Part shown: piece by piece, positions 1 to 7,102 of the stretch
Position numbering within the stretch: position 1 is the stretch's first letter
How the letters are laid out: each line of letters begins with the position of its first letter
From: an uncultured Clostridia bacterium
Lineage (GTDB): Bacteria; Bacillota; Clostridia; Oscillospirales; Ruminococcaceae
NCBI GenBank assembly: GCA_938014855.1
Contig: CALLQM010000387.1
Location: 1 to 11,724, forward strand
Reading direction: 5' to 3'
DNA length: 11,724 nucleotides
Made by a program: the position numbers and the translations under genes
The notes under the pieces: model-generated
Databases searched by the model: none
What the model was told of the DNA's origin: nothing
What the model saw: only the letters and a program-made list of their open reading frames with translations

Positions 1-822
1 AAGAATATGGTGCTTTATGGAGCAATTGCAGGGGCATCCATTGGAAAGATGTTTCGTGGCGGAATTGTTCCCGGACTCATGATGGCGGCAGCGCTTATCA
101 CAGTAGAGTTAATCATTTCAAAACGACGCGGATACCGCGGTGGTGAACCTGTTACCTTAAAAGGTATTTGGAACGCATTTAAAAATGGTATATGGGCACT
201 GCTGATGCCGGCTATTATTCTCGGCGGTATTTACGGCGGTATTTTTACACCAACCGAAGCTGCAGCAGTTGCTGTTGTATACGGATTGATTATCGGTGCA
301 TTTGTTTATAAGCAGCTTGGCAGAAAAGAATTCTTTAAAGTAACGCTGGATTCAGCTCGTGGAACTGCTTCCATTATGTTCCTTGTTGCATGTGCACACT
401 TGTTTAGCTACCTTTTGGCCAGCGAACAAATTCCTCAGGCATTTGCTGAGATTTTGATTGGTGTTTCCCAAAACCCGCTAGTTGTTCAGCTGATTATGAT
501 GGTCGCGCTTCTTGTTGTTGGAACATTCTTGGACAATGCAGTTGCAGTCATTTTGTTAACCCCGATTTTCTATCCGGTTGTACAGATGCTGGGCATCGAT
601 TTAGTCTATTTCGGTGTACTACTTGTATTTGCTTTAGCAATCGGACAAATCACACCTCCGGTTGGGCTGTGTACGTTTGTTGCCTGCGATATCGCACATA
701 TATCTATTGAAAAGTTATCAAAGGAATTGATTCCATTCCTAACTGCCTTAATACTTTCGCTCTTGCTCCTTAATTTGTTCCCGATTCTTGTCACGTTTAT
801 TCCATCCATTTCAGGAATTTAG
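1..822 (+). CDS. dctM: TRAP transporter large permease subunit DctM, 3' part (start lies upstream of the window)
   Basis: This is the C-terminal 273 codons of the large membrane subunit of a tripartite (TRAP) carrier. That subunit moves an organic acid across the cytoplasmic membrane with a sodium gradient, together with DctQ and an extracytoplasmic binding protein. Reading frame 1 is open from base 1, so the ATG at 7 is internal; family members are about 425-430 residues, so roughly 150 are missing. What remains is strongly hydrophobic with several membrane segments. It shows the family landmarks FTPTEAAAVAVVYGL near fragment residues 82-96 and GQITPPVGL with TPPVG at 218-222. The closing hydrophobic helix ends LFPILVTFIPSISGI. 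The substrate is not readable, but the downstream transketolase and hydroxyacid dehydrogenase genes suggest a small hydroxy- or sugar acid. The family assignment is secure. Confidence 0.93.
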   Translation, partial: KNMVLYGAIAGASIGKMFRGGIVPGLMMAAALITVELIISKRRGYRGGEPVTLKGIWNAFKNGIWALLMPAIILGGIYGGIFTPTEAAAVAVVYGLIIGAFVYKQLGRKEFFKVTLDSARGTASIMFLVACAHLFSYLLASEQIPQAFAEILIGVSQNPLVVQLIMMVALLVVGTFLDNAVAVILLTPIFYPVVQMLGIDLVYFGVLLVFALAIGQITPPVGLCTFVACDIAHISIEKLSKELIPFLTALILSLLLLNLFPILVTFIPSISGI

Positions 823-827
823 TTGTC

Positions 828-866
828 TTTGATTGACCCAGCTGATTGGTTGATGGGTCAATCAAA
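828..866 (+). other. Perfect 13-bp inverted repeat between dctM and the transketolase genes
   Basis: TTTGATTGACCCA (828-840) is exactly complementary to TGGGTCAATCAAA (854-866), with a 13-nt loop. It starts 6 nt after the dctM stop. The downstream tract (ATCTTGTATG) is poor in T, so it is a weak Rho-independent terminator at best. It could be a leaky attenuator that lowers expression of the catabolic genes relative to the transporter, an RNA stability hairpin, or a DNA operator. I see no sigma-A or sigma-54 promoter in the 822-899 gap, so the genes downstream probably depend on read-through. Confidence 0.7.
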
Positions 867-919
867 ATCTTGTATGAGGAGAGAAAGTCTTTTTAAACAT
901 GTCTTTGAAAGGGGTACTT

Positions 920-1750
920 ATGCATTTACAAGAACTTGAAAAAACGGCTGCAAGTATCCGACAGGATATCCTTACAATGGTGCATACTGCAGGATCCGGT
1001 CACCCAGGTGGTTCGCTCTCCTCTGTGGAAATTTTAACAGTGTTGTATTTTACAGATTTGTTTCGATGTAATCCGGATCAGCCGGACGCCCCTCTGCGTG
1101 ATCGGTTTATCCTATCTAAAGGGCACTGTGCGCCAGTGCTTTACAGTGCCCTTTGCCGCAAGGGCTTTTTTGGAGAAAGCAATCTAAAAAAGTTGCGCAA
1201 ACTCGGGTCTATTTTGCAGGGACATCCGCATGCCGCTCTCGTTCCGGGATTAGACTGTTCAAGCGGTTCGCTCGGGCAGGGACTTTCCATAGCAAATGGG
1301 ATTGCAATGGGGATGCGCCGCCAAGGGATCGATAATAGAGTATACTGCCTGCTTGGAGATGGAGAATTGCAGGAAGGTCAGGTATGGGAAGCGGCTTTGA
1401 CCAGTGCACAGCACCATCTTTCAAACGTTTGTGCAATTGTTGATAACAATCATGTCCAGTTGGATGGCCTCACGGGAGAAATTAAAAATATGGAGCCGCT
1501 AGTAGAAAAATGGCAAGCGTTTGGCTGGAATGTAATTTCTGTTAACGGACATGACTTAAAGGACCTTTATCGAGCTTTTACGAAAGCAATGAATGAACCG
1601 AACAAGCCGAGTGTTCTAATTGCACAGACCATTAAGGGAAAAGGAATCTCCTTTATGGAGAACGACTGCGCATGGCATGGACTTGCGCCAAATGACGATC
1701 AATTTAAGCAAGCTATGACCGAACTGCGTGAGGGAGGGAACTGGATATGA
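920..1750 (+). CDS. Transketolase, N-terminal (thiamine diphosphate-binding) subunit
   Basis: This is the PP-binding half of a split transketolase, a cytoplasmic enzyme that moves a two-carbon ketol unit between sugars. Visible motifs are SGHPGGSLSSVEI near the N-terminus, LSKGHCAPVLYSAL, and the thiamine diphosphate/Mg motif GDGELQEGQVWEA beginning at G146-D147-G148, with the partner asparagines in DNN at 175-177. Length is 276 residues, normal for the split type. I chose ATG 920: GAAAGGGG (907-914) lies 5 nt upstream and MHLQELEKTAASIRQDIL matches the usual family N-terminus. An in-frame ATG at 899 would add 7 residues and is served only by GAGGAGAG about 15 nt upstream. The next gene starts inside the stop codon (ATGA), so the two subunits are translationally coupled. 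The true acceptor and donor may differ from the pentose phosphate sugars. Confidence 0.93.
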   Translation: MHLQELEKTAASIRQDILTMVHTAGSGHPGGSLSSVEILTVLYFTDLFRCNPDQPDAPLRDRFILSKGHCAPVLYSALCRKGFFGESNLKKLRKLGSILQGHPHAALVPGLDCSSGSLGQGLSIANGIAMGMRRQGIDNRVYCLLGDGELQEGQVWEAALTSAQHHLSNVCAIVDNNHVQLDGLTGEIKNMEPLVEKWQAFGWNVISVNGHDLKDLYRAFTKAMNEPNKPSVLIAQTIKGKGISFMENDCAWHGLAPNDDQFKQAMTELREGGNWI

Positions 1751-2694
1751 AGAAAGTGCCGATGCGCGACGGGTACGGAAAAGCGCTATTAAATCTTGCA
1801 TCCAAGAATCATAAATTAATGGTGCTTGATGCAGACGTTGCAAAATCGACGCGTACGAACTGGGTAAAGGATCAATATCCAGAACATTTCCTTGATATGG
1901 GCATATCAGAGCCGGCTATGGTTGGGACGGCGGCGGGTCTGGCGCTTGCCGGAATGCTTCCGTTCGCAACCACCTATTGCGTGTTTTTAAGTGGAAGAGC
2001 GTTTGATCAAATTCGTACAACAGTATGCTATGGGAATTTAAATGTTAAATTGGCGGGAGCGCATGCGGGAATTTCAGTTGGACCCGATGGAGCAACGCAC
2101 CAATCTTTAGAAGATGTTGCTCTCATGCGCACCCTACCCAATATGACGGTGGTTGTCCCTTGCGACGCAGTCGAAACCGAAAAAGCAACACTTGCAGTTG
2201 CAAACAGAAAAGGCCCTTGTTTTATCCGCTTTGGGCGTGAAGCAGTACCGGTTATCACAGAGGAGGATACACCATTTACTATAGGGAAAGCACGGCTAGT
2301 CTGTGGTGGGTCTGACGCGGTTGTCTTCGCTAATGGACCGCTGGTGTATGAGGCTATGCTAGCCGCCGAAGAACTAAAAATGCAAAATATTGATTTGATG
2401 GTTGTCGATTTACATACAGTCAAACCACTGGATGAGGAGTTTGTAAAGAAAGCGGCTCAAAAAACAGGTGCGGTTGTAACAGCGGAAGAACATCAAATAG
2501 CGGGCGGTATGGGAAGCGCGGTATGCGAATGTCTCAGTGAGGTCTATCCGGTTCCGATTATCCGTGTTGGCGTAGCGGATAGCTTTGGGGAGAGCGGAGG
2601 ACCGGATGAACTGATGCAGAAATACGGCCTATGCAAAGAAAATATAATCGCCGCGGTGCAAAAATCGATTGCGGCAAAGGAGTTATGCAAATGA
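1747..2694 (+). CDS. Transketolase, C-terminal (pyrimidine-binding plus C) subunit
   Basis: This is the second half of the split transketolase and forms the active site with the preceding product. The order is a pyrimidine-binding domain (about residues 4-165) followed by the transketolase C-terminal domain (about 180-305). MGISEPAMVGTAAGLALAG carries the conserved glutamate (E55) expected to activate the thiamine diphosphate pyrimidine ring. HAGISVGPDGATHQSLEDVALMR is the substrate-facing stretch. Length is 315 residues, normal for this subunit. The ATG overlaps the upstream stop as ATGA, and GGGAGGG (1732-1738) sits 8 nt before it. Split transketolases occur both as general enzymes and as dedicated subunits in specialised pathways, for example apulose-4-phosphate or sulfofructose transketolases. 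The sequence alone does not choose between them. Position in a TRAP-carrier operon argues for a dedicated catabolic role. Confidence 0.93.
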   Translation: MKKVPMRDGYGKALLNLASKNHKLMVLDADVAKSTRTNWVKDQYPEHFLDMGISEPAMVGTAAGLALAGMLPFATTYCVFLSGRAFDQIRTTVCYGNLNVKLAGAHAGISVGPDGATHQSLEDVALMRTLPNMTVVVPCDAVETEKATLAVANRKGPCFIRFGREAVPVITEEDTPFTIGKARLVCGGSDAVVFANGPLVYEAMLAAEELKMQNIDLMVVDLHTVKPLDEEFVKKAAQKTGAVVTAEEHQIAGGMGSAVCECLSEVYPVPIIRVGVADSFGESGGPDELMQKYGLCKENIIAAVQKSIAAKELCK

Positions 2695-3647
2695 AAATCG
2701 TGATATTGGACGGCTATACAGAAAATCCGGGCGATCTAAGTTGGGAAGGGTTTGAACAGCTTGGCGAATTAACGGTATATGACCGTACTGCAGAAAAAGA
2801 AGTGGTAAAGCGTATTGGGGATGCAGAAATTGTTATCGTTAACAAAACCCCTCTTTCTAAAGAAACGCTGTTAGCCTGTCCACAGATTCAATATATTGGT
2901 GTGTTGGCTACGGGTTATAACATTGTAGATACTGCTGCCGCTACAGAAATTGGCGCTGTTGTTTGCAACATCCCAACGTATGGTACAACAGCAGTCGCTC
3001 AGTTTACCTTTGCGTTGTTGCTGGAAATCTGTCATCATGTTGGTGAGCACAGCGCGTCGGTACGCGAAGGCCAGTGGGAAAGATGTCCTGATTTCTGCTA
3101 TTGGAATCATCCACTAATCGAGCTTGCGGGGAAAACGATGGGCATTATTGGATTCGGCAGAATTGGTCAAAATACAGCGATGATTGCGCGTTCATTTGGA
3201 ATGAATGTGCTTGCGTATGATGAAATTGAGAATGATTCCGGTCGTGCATTGGGACAATATGTATCACTTGATGAGCTTCTTGAAAAGTCAGATGTCATTT
3301 CACTGCATTGCCCGCTTTTCCCGTCAACACAAGGCATTATCAATCAAAACACCATTGCAAAAATGAAAGATGGCGTTATTTTAATTAATACTTCCCGTGG
3401 GCCGTTGATTGTAGAGGAGGATTTAGCAGAAGCGCTTAATTCCGGAAAAGTTTATGCAGCCGGTATGGATGTGGTGTCTACAGAGCCAATACACGTAGAC
3501 AATCCGCTTTTAAAAGCAAAAAATTGTATGATTACACCACATATTGCGTGGGCACCAAAAGAGAGCCGTCAAAGACTGATGGATATCGCTGTGGAAGATC
3601 TGCAAAAATTTTTAGCGGGTACACCGATCAATCAGGTGAATGAATAA
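2691..3647 (+). CDS. D-2-hydroxyacid dehydrogenase, glycerate dehydrogenase / hydroxypyruvate reductase type
   Basis: This is an NAD(P)-dependent, cytoplasmic oxidoreductase of the D-isomer-specific 2-hydroxyacid dehydrogenase family, interconverting a D-2-hydroxy acid and its 2-keto acid. At 318 residues it has the usual length. The nucleotide-binding GFGRIG is at residues 154-159. The catalytic triad is present: R236 in NTSRGPL, E265 in STEP and H284 in TPHIAW. The N-terminus (MKIVILDGYTENPGDLSWEGF) is the kind seen in glycerate dehydrogenases, so hydroxypyruvate/D-glycerate is the favoured substrate pair; this is an inference. The start at 2691 overlaps the upstream stop (ATGA) and has AAAGGAG (2676-2682) 8 nt before it. 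In-frame ATGs at 2631 and 2685 lie inside the previous gene or too close to that site. It is the last gene before a terminator. Confidence 0.92.
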   Translation: MKIVILDGYTENPGDLSWEGFEQLGELTVYDRTAEKEVVKRIGDAEIVIVNKTPLSKETLLACPQIQYIGVLATGYNIVDTAAATEIGAVVCNIPTYGTTAVAQFTFALLLEICHHVGEHSASVREGQWERCPDFCYWNHPLIELAGKTMGIIGFGRIGQNTAMIARSFGMNVLAYDEIENDSGRALGQYVSLDELLEKSDVISLHCPLFPSTQGIINQNTIAKMKDGVILINTSRGPLIVEEDLAEALNSGKVYAAGMDVVSTEPIHVDNPLLKAKNCMITPHIAWAPKESRQRLMDIAVEDLQKFLAGTPINQVNE

Positions 3648-3681
3648 AATAGCTGCTGTTTAAGCCATTTTATAAAGAAAA

Positions 3682-3707
3682 CGGGCGATATCATAGGATA
3701 TCGCCCG
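3682..3707 (+). terminator. Hairpin terminator of the transketolase/dehydrogenase operon
   Basis: CGGGCGATATC (3682-3692) pairs perfectly with GATATCGCCCG (3697-3707) around a 4-nt ATAG loop. It lies 35 nt past the dehydrogenase stop. The downstream tract is only moderately T-rich (ATTATTCATATAT), and the upstream AAAGAAAA would give a U-tract on the opposite strand. It is a convincing operon boundary, although termination in the + direction may be incomplete. Confidence 0.75.
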
Positions 3708-3792
3708 ATTATTCATATATAAGAGCAAATACTACACAATAGCTACACAAAGGACTTTATTGCAGTTAGATTTACAGGAGTGGAATTATGGT

Positions 3793-5679
3793 ATGGGAAA
3801 TGCGAAAATTTGTTTTATCGGATATGGAAAACTAAGCGAACTGGCAAAAAGTGTTTTGAGTCGGCCGGAATATGCAAAAGAACCCATCCTGCTTGTAGAC
3901 TCTACTGTTGATAATTTGCACAATATTGTAGATATGGCAATGCAGGAAGGCTGCGAGATTTTTATTGCAGGTTCTGCAAATGCGGCAGAATTTCGGCGCT
4001 ATTCAGGTGCAATGCTTATCGAAATTAAATTGCGCCCGATTGATTATGCAATAGCAATCCGAAAAGCACAAAAACTTGGCAAACCGGTCGTAACGTCTTA
4101 TCGCTACTCGAAAGTGATCCAACAGAGTGAAATTGCATGCCTGTTTGATGAACCAATTGAATATTTAAACTATCAAACACATGAAGAACTGCTTGAAAAG
4201 CTGCAAAATAGTAATGCGGATGTTGTAATTGGAGCATCTCATGCAGTTGCTGCCGCAGAACATCTTGGCAAAAAAAGCGTATTTGTCTATCCCGGGGAAG
4301 ATACCATTGCAGATGCAATCAGGCGTTCATGTGCCATGATTAATATGCTAAAAAAAGAACGGCGTAATAATAAATTTATTCACACTATTATTTCTGAAAG
4401 CAAAACCGGAATTGTAGGTTTTTCAGAACGCCGTGAGGTTGTCATTATCAATGCTGCGGCACGAAAATTTACGGGTTTAAGTATTGGACAAGCGCGGCAT
4501 TCACGTCTGCGTCAGCTTATATCGGATGAGGAATTTCAGCAGATGATTGACCAAGATAAGAAGTCAAGCTATCTTATCAAACATATTGGCGGGCACACTT
4601 TAAAATTGCAGCTTCTTGAAATGAATAATAAAGGTCGATCATTGGGAACCCTTTTGCTAATTGATAAATTAAATAAGGAGGACGAATACGTTCATCCGGA
4701 ACAAGCGTTGCCTACTTTTAACTTGACCACTTTTCGTGATATCGTATGTCTATCCCCAGCTATGAAAAAAACAGTTTCATCGGCGAAATTATATGCAAAT
4801 CGTCCCAATGCTCCTATATTGATTACCGGGGAACATGGAACAGGAAAACAGCTTATGGCACAAAGCATCCAGAGCTTTTTCCGGTCAGAGATAGGTGATT
4901 ACGTAAGTATCAATTGTGCCGCTGTATTGGATAACGAAACGGCACGCTTCTTTTTTAATTCTCGTGATGAAAAGCCGGAAACTGCACAGAAATGTGCAGT
5001 TGATCTTTCAAATGTTGGGACGCTTGTGCTTGAAAATATATGGGAGGCAAGCGAAAAATTGCAGGCTAACATATTGTGGATGACCTATGGAAAATTGGAT
5101 CGTATCTTTATAAGTCAAAAGCCAAAAAGATTACAAACCTCCGTTATTACGATTATTCCATCAGATAAATGGGATATTTGCAAGCAAAATGTTCGAGCAG
5201 ATTTACTACAGCGTCTGCAAACCTTTATCCTGACAGTACCGCCGCTTCGTAAGCGAAAAGAAGATATAGCGGCTTTGTTTTTTCGTTATTTATATGGTAA
5301 TTTGGATTATAGCCGACCTGTTCTCAGCAAGGACAGCGGACTGCTTCCGGTTTTGACTAATTATTCGTGGCCGGGAAATGTAAGTGAACTTCGTAATGTC
5401 AGTCAGCGATACGCATTGGAGTTTACCGCACGAACAAAGCTGACAAGAACCGGAAAAAAACGACTGCTCATTGATTGTATCGGCGAACAAAAACTATATG
5501 ACGATATTCTTGAACAGCTGGCAGTCCCACAGGATGTAGAAAAAATGAACGGTGAACAGCTAACCGAACTGACCGATAAACTTAAAGAACTTTTGCTTTA
5601 TAATAATGAACAGATTGCAGAAAAATTGAGAATCAGCCGAACAAGTATGTGGCGCAAAATGCGGCAATCACAAACATAA
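3793..5679 (+). CDS. PrpR_N-domain transcriptional regulator with a degenerate sigma-54-activator AAA+ module
   Basis: This is a cytoplasmic DNA-binding regulator of 628 residues. Domain order: a PrpR_N-like ligand-sensing region (about 1-180, opening NAKICFIGYGKLSELA), a PAS-like region (about 195-300), an AAA+ module (about 320-545) and a Fis-type helix-turn-helix (about 600-624, ISRTSMWRKM). Walker A is intact (GEHGTGK, 346-352) and two arginine-finger candidates remain (R468, R474). The GAFTGA loop that contacts sigma-54 is absent between N374 (NCAA) and G409. Walker B reads GTLVLENI rather than GTLFLDEI (E414, N415), and the sensor II arginine of WPGNVREL is S531. It therefore probably does not drive sigma-54 open-complex formation. 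For the start, ATG 3793 has CAGGAG (3775-3780) 12 nt upstream and fits the family N-terminus. TTG 3760 behind AAAGGA is an alternative. It may control either flanking operon. Confidence 0.88.
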   Translation: MGNAKICFIGYGKLSELAKSVLSRPEYAKEPILLVDSTVDNLHNIVDMAMQEGCEIFIAGSANAAEFRRYSGAMLIEIKLRPIDYAIAIRKAQKLGKPVVTSYRYSKVIQQSEIACLFDEPIEYLNYQTHEELLEKLQNSNADVVIGASHAVAAAEHLGKKSVFVYPGEDTIADAIRRSCAMINMLKKERRNNKFIHTIISESKTGIVGFSERREVVIINAAARKFTGLSIGQARHSRLRQLISDEEFQQMIDQDKKSSYLIKHIGGHTLKLQLLEMNNKGRSLGTLLLIDKLNKEDEYVHPEQALPTFNLTTFRDIVCLSPAMKKTVSSAKLYANRPNAPILITGEHGTGKQLMAQSIQSFFRSEIGDYVSINCAAVLDNETARFFFNSRDEKPETAQKCAVDLSNVGTLVLENIWEASEKLQANILWMTYGKLDRIFISQKPKRLQTSVITIIPSDKWDICKQNVRADLLQRLQTFILTVPPLRKRKEDIAALFFRYLYGNLDYSRPVLSKDSGLLPVLTNYSWPGNVSELRNVSQRYALEFTARTKLTRTGKKRLLIDCIGEQKLYDDILEQLAVPQDVEKMNGEQLTELTDKLKELLLYNNEQIAEKLRISRTSMWRKMRQSQT

Positions 5680-5701
5680 AACAAGAAGATTGCAGATTTA
5701 T

Positions 5702-5740
5702 AAACCCCTAAAACTGCATCTAAATAGAGGTTTGCTTTTA
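5702..5740 (+). terminator. Possible weak terminator after the regulator gene
   Basis: AAACC-C-CTA (5702-5710) can pair with TA-G-A-GGTTT (5725-5733) with one internal mismatch (C5707/A5728) and a 14-nt loop. The T-rich tract GCTTTTATT follows. The stem is imperfect, so this is a tentative call, supported by its place 23 nt past the stop and before a fresh promoter. Confidence 0.45.
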
Positions 5741-5778
5741 TTAAGTATAATAAAAAACAGACAAAGAATGGAATTTTA

Positions 5779-5809
5779 TATTGACATATGTCAATAATAA
5801 GATTACAAT
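5779..5809 (+). promoter_or_regulatory. Sigma-A promoter overlapped by an 18-bp perfect palindrome
   Basis: TTGACA (5781-5786) and TACAAT (5804-5809) are separated by 17 nt, giving a near-consensus sigma-A promoter about 82 nt upstream of the NifX-like gene. The -35 box lies inside TATTGACATATGTCAATA (5779-5796), an 18-bp perfect palindrome. Its core TTGAC-N4-GTCAA has the same 5-4-5 geometry as FNR-type sites (TTGAT-N4-ATCAA). Predicted transcription starts near 5816, so the dyad centre falls around -28, a place suited to repression. The identity of the binding protein is inferred only by geometry. Confidence 0.7.
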
Positions 5810-5836
5810 ATACCTAATGAAGATCAGCCCAATCAT

Positions 5837-5850
5837 ATCATAATTATGAT
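5837..5850 (+). promoter_or_regulatory. 14-bp palindrome in the leader of the NifX-like operon
   Basis: ATCATAATTATGAT is a perfect palindrome lying about 20-35 nt downstream of the predicted transcription start. An overlapping 7-bp inverted repeat, AATCATA (5831-5837) with TATGATT (5845-5851), enlarges the symmetric block. It could be a second operator or chance symmetry in AT-rich DNA. Confidence 0.35.
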
Positions 5851-5891
5851 TAGAAATTTGGGATTTCATTAACAAAACGGAGGGAATCTAA

Positions 5892-6266
5892 ATGAAATTA
5901 ATCGTGCCAACCGAAAGCAAAACACTTGATGCACCAGTTTGCCCATCCTTTGGACGGACACCATATTTTGTTCTGTTTGATACCGAAAATAATACCCATG
6001 AATTTTTGGATAATTCTGCGGCTGCAAGCCAAGGCGGAGCGGGCATTAAGGCTGCTCAAATGCTGGTTGACAGCGGCGCACGTGTGCTGCTTACGTACCG
6101 CTGTGGTGAAAATGCAGCAAATGTGTTAAAAGCAGCGGATGTTCAAATTTATAAAGCAGAAGATGTTACTTTGGAACAGAATATTACCAAATATAAAGAA
6201 GGCAAGCTGCCGATGCTGACCCAAATTCATCCCGGATTCCATAATCATGGGGGAGCGAACAAATGA
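5892..6266 (+). CDS. NifB/NifX-family protein (dinitrogenase iron-molybdenum cofactor biosynthesis fold)
   Basis: This is a small cytoplasmic protein of 124 residues with the single-domain fold shared by NifX, the C-terminus of NifB, and the orange protein (ORP) of sulfate reducers. These proteins bind or carry metal-sulfur clusters. Recognisable elements are the start MKLIVPTESKTLDAPVCPSF, the phrase FGRTPYFVLFD, and the glycine-rich SQGGAGIKAAQMLVDSGARVLL. Two cysteines (C17, C71) and a terminal histidine cluster (H113, H117, H119) are candidate metal ligands; many relatives also end in a His/Gly tail. CGGAGGG (5878-5884) is 7 nt before the ATG. It overlaps the next gene by ATGA and is cotranscribed with two ferredoxin-type ATPases, so a role in building or moving a metal cluster is likely. 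No nitrogenase genes are in view, and nothing here implies nitrogen fixation. Confidence 0.88.
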   Translation: MKLIVPTESKTLDAPVCPSFGRTPYFVLFDTENNTHEFLDNSAAASQGGAGIKAAQMLVDSGARVLLTYRCGENAANVLKAADVQIYKAEDVTLEQNITKYKEGKLPMLTQIHPGFHNHGGANK

Positions 6267-7102
6267 GAATAGCGGTACTCAGCGGAAAAGGCGGAACAGG
6301 TAAGACCTTTGTTTCGGTGAATCTGTCTTGTGCTGCTGAACAAGCTACTACCTATGTAGACTGTGATGTGGAAGAACCAAATGGACACCTGTTTTTAAAA
6401 CCTGTGCAGCTGGAAAAATCAGGGGTTACAGTAGCGGTTCCTGTTGTAGATAATCAAAAATGTACCGGATGCCGGACTTGTGTGAATTTTTGCAAGTATA
6501 ATGCAATCGCATTTATTAAAGAGAAGCCTCTGATCTTTTATGAAATTTGTCATTCTTGCGGAGGCTGCCATCTTTTTTGTCCGGAACATGCAATTTCGGA
6601 AAAACAGCGGGAAATTGGATCTATTGAAAAAGGAAAATCCGATCAAGTTACCGCTTTAACCGGTAAATTAAATATTGGAGAAGTTTCGGGTGTTCCGATT
6701 ATTAAGGAATTAATCAAGAATTTTCCTGAAACAGAAACAACTGTAATCGATTGTCCGCCCGGAAGTGGGTGTACGGTCATGGAAAGTATTCAACTTGCAG
6801 ATTTTTGTGTATTAGTTGCAGAACCAACTTTATTTGGAGTGCACAACCTATCTATGGTTTATGATTTAGTAAAAAAATTTAAAAAACCATATGGTGTGGT
6901 ACTTAATAAGTGCATGCCTGAAAGTAACCCGGCAGAACAATTTTGTATCGATCACCAAATAAAGATTTTAGCAAAAATCCCATATGACGAACAATTAGGT
7001 AAACTCAATTCGAACGGGCTTGTAGCGGTACGCGAAAACAAAACCTATCAGGAAATTTTTCATAATCTGCTAAACGATATTGAAAAGGAGGCAGTACTAT
7101 GA
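6263..7102 (+). CDS. MinD/Mrp-type P-loop ATPase with two [4Fe-4S] motifs (first copy)
   Basis: This is a 279-residue cytoplasmic ATPase of the SIMIBI (MinD/Mrp/NifH-like) class with a ferredoxin insertion. The deviant Walker A KGGTGKT is at residues 9-15, with signature lysine K9. Two CxxCxxCxxxC motifs follow at C67/C70/C73/C77 and C96/C99/C102/C106, each ending in the usual proline-type or KYNAI/PEHAI context. DCPPGSG starting at D163 is the conserved switch/Walker region. These proteins normally dimerise on ATP and are thought to handle Fe-S or other metal clusters. The start overlaps the NifX-like stop (ATGA). It is similar to but clearly diverged from the next gene, so the pair may form a heterodimer. 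The substrate is unknown; Fe-S assembly or an ORP-like complex is the leading idea. Confidence 0.92.
   Translation: MRIAVLSGKGGTGKTFVSVNLSCAAEQATTYVDCDVEEPNGHLFLKPVQLEKSGVTVAVPVVDNQKCTGCRTCVNFCKYNAIAFIKEKPLIFYEICHSCGGCHLFCPEHAISEKQREIGSIEKGKSDQVTALTGKLNIGEVSGVPIIKELIKNFPETETTVIDCPPGSGCTVMESIQLADFCVLVAEPTLFGVHNLSMVYDLVKKFKKPYGVVLNKCMPESNPAEQFCIDHQIKILAKIPYDEQLGKLNSNGLVAVRENKTYQEIFHNLLNDIEKEAVL

Noticed and set aside
2631..2690. A longer N-terminus for the hydroxyacid dehydrogenase starting at ATG 2631
   Set aside because: It lies inside the transketolase gene. The family sequence begins at MKIVILDGY (2691), which has a well-spaced AAAGGAG and an ATGA overlap.
5680..5891. A sigma-54 (-24/-12) promoter that might be served by the adjacent regulator
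   Set aside because: I found no GG-N10-GC arrangement resembling TGGCAC-N5-TTGC here or in the 822-920, 3648-3792 or 7951-8266 gaps. A sigma-A promoter explains this operon.
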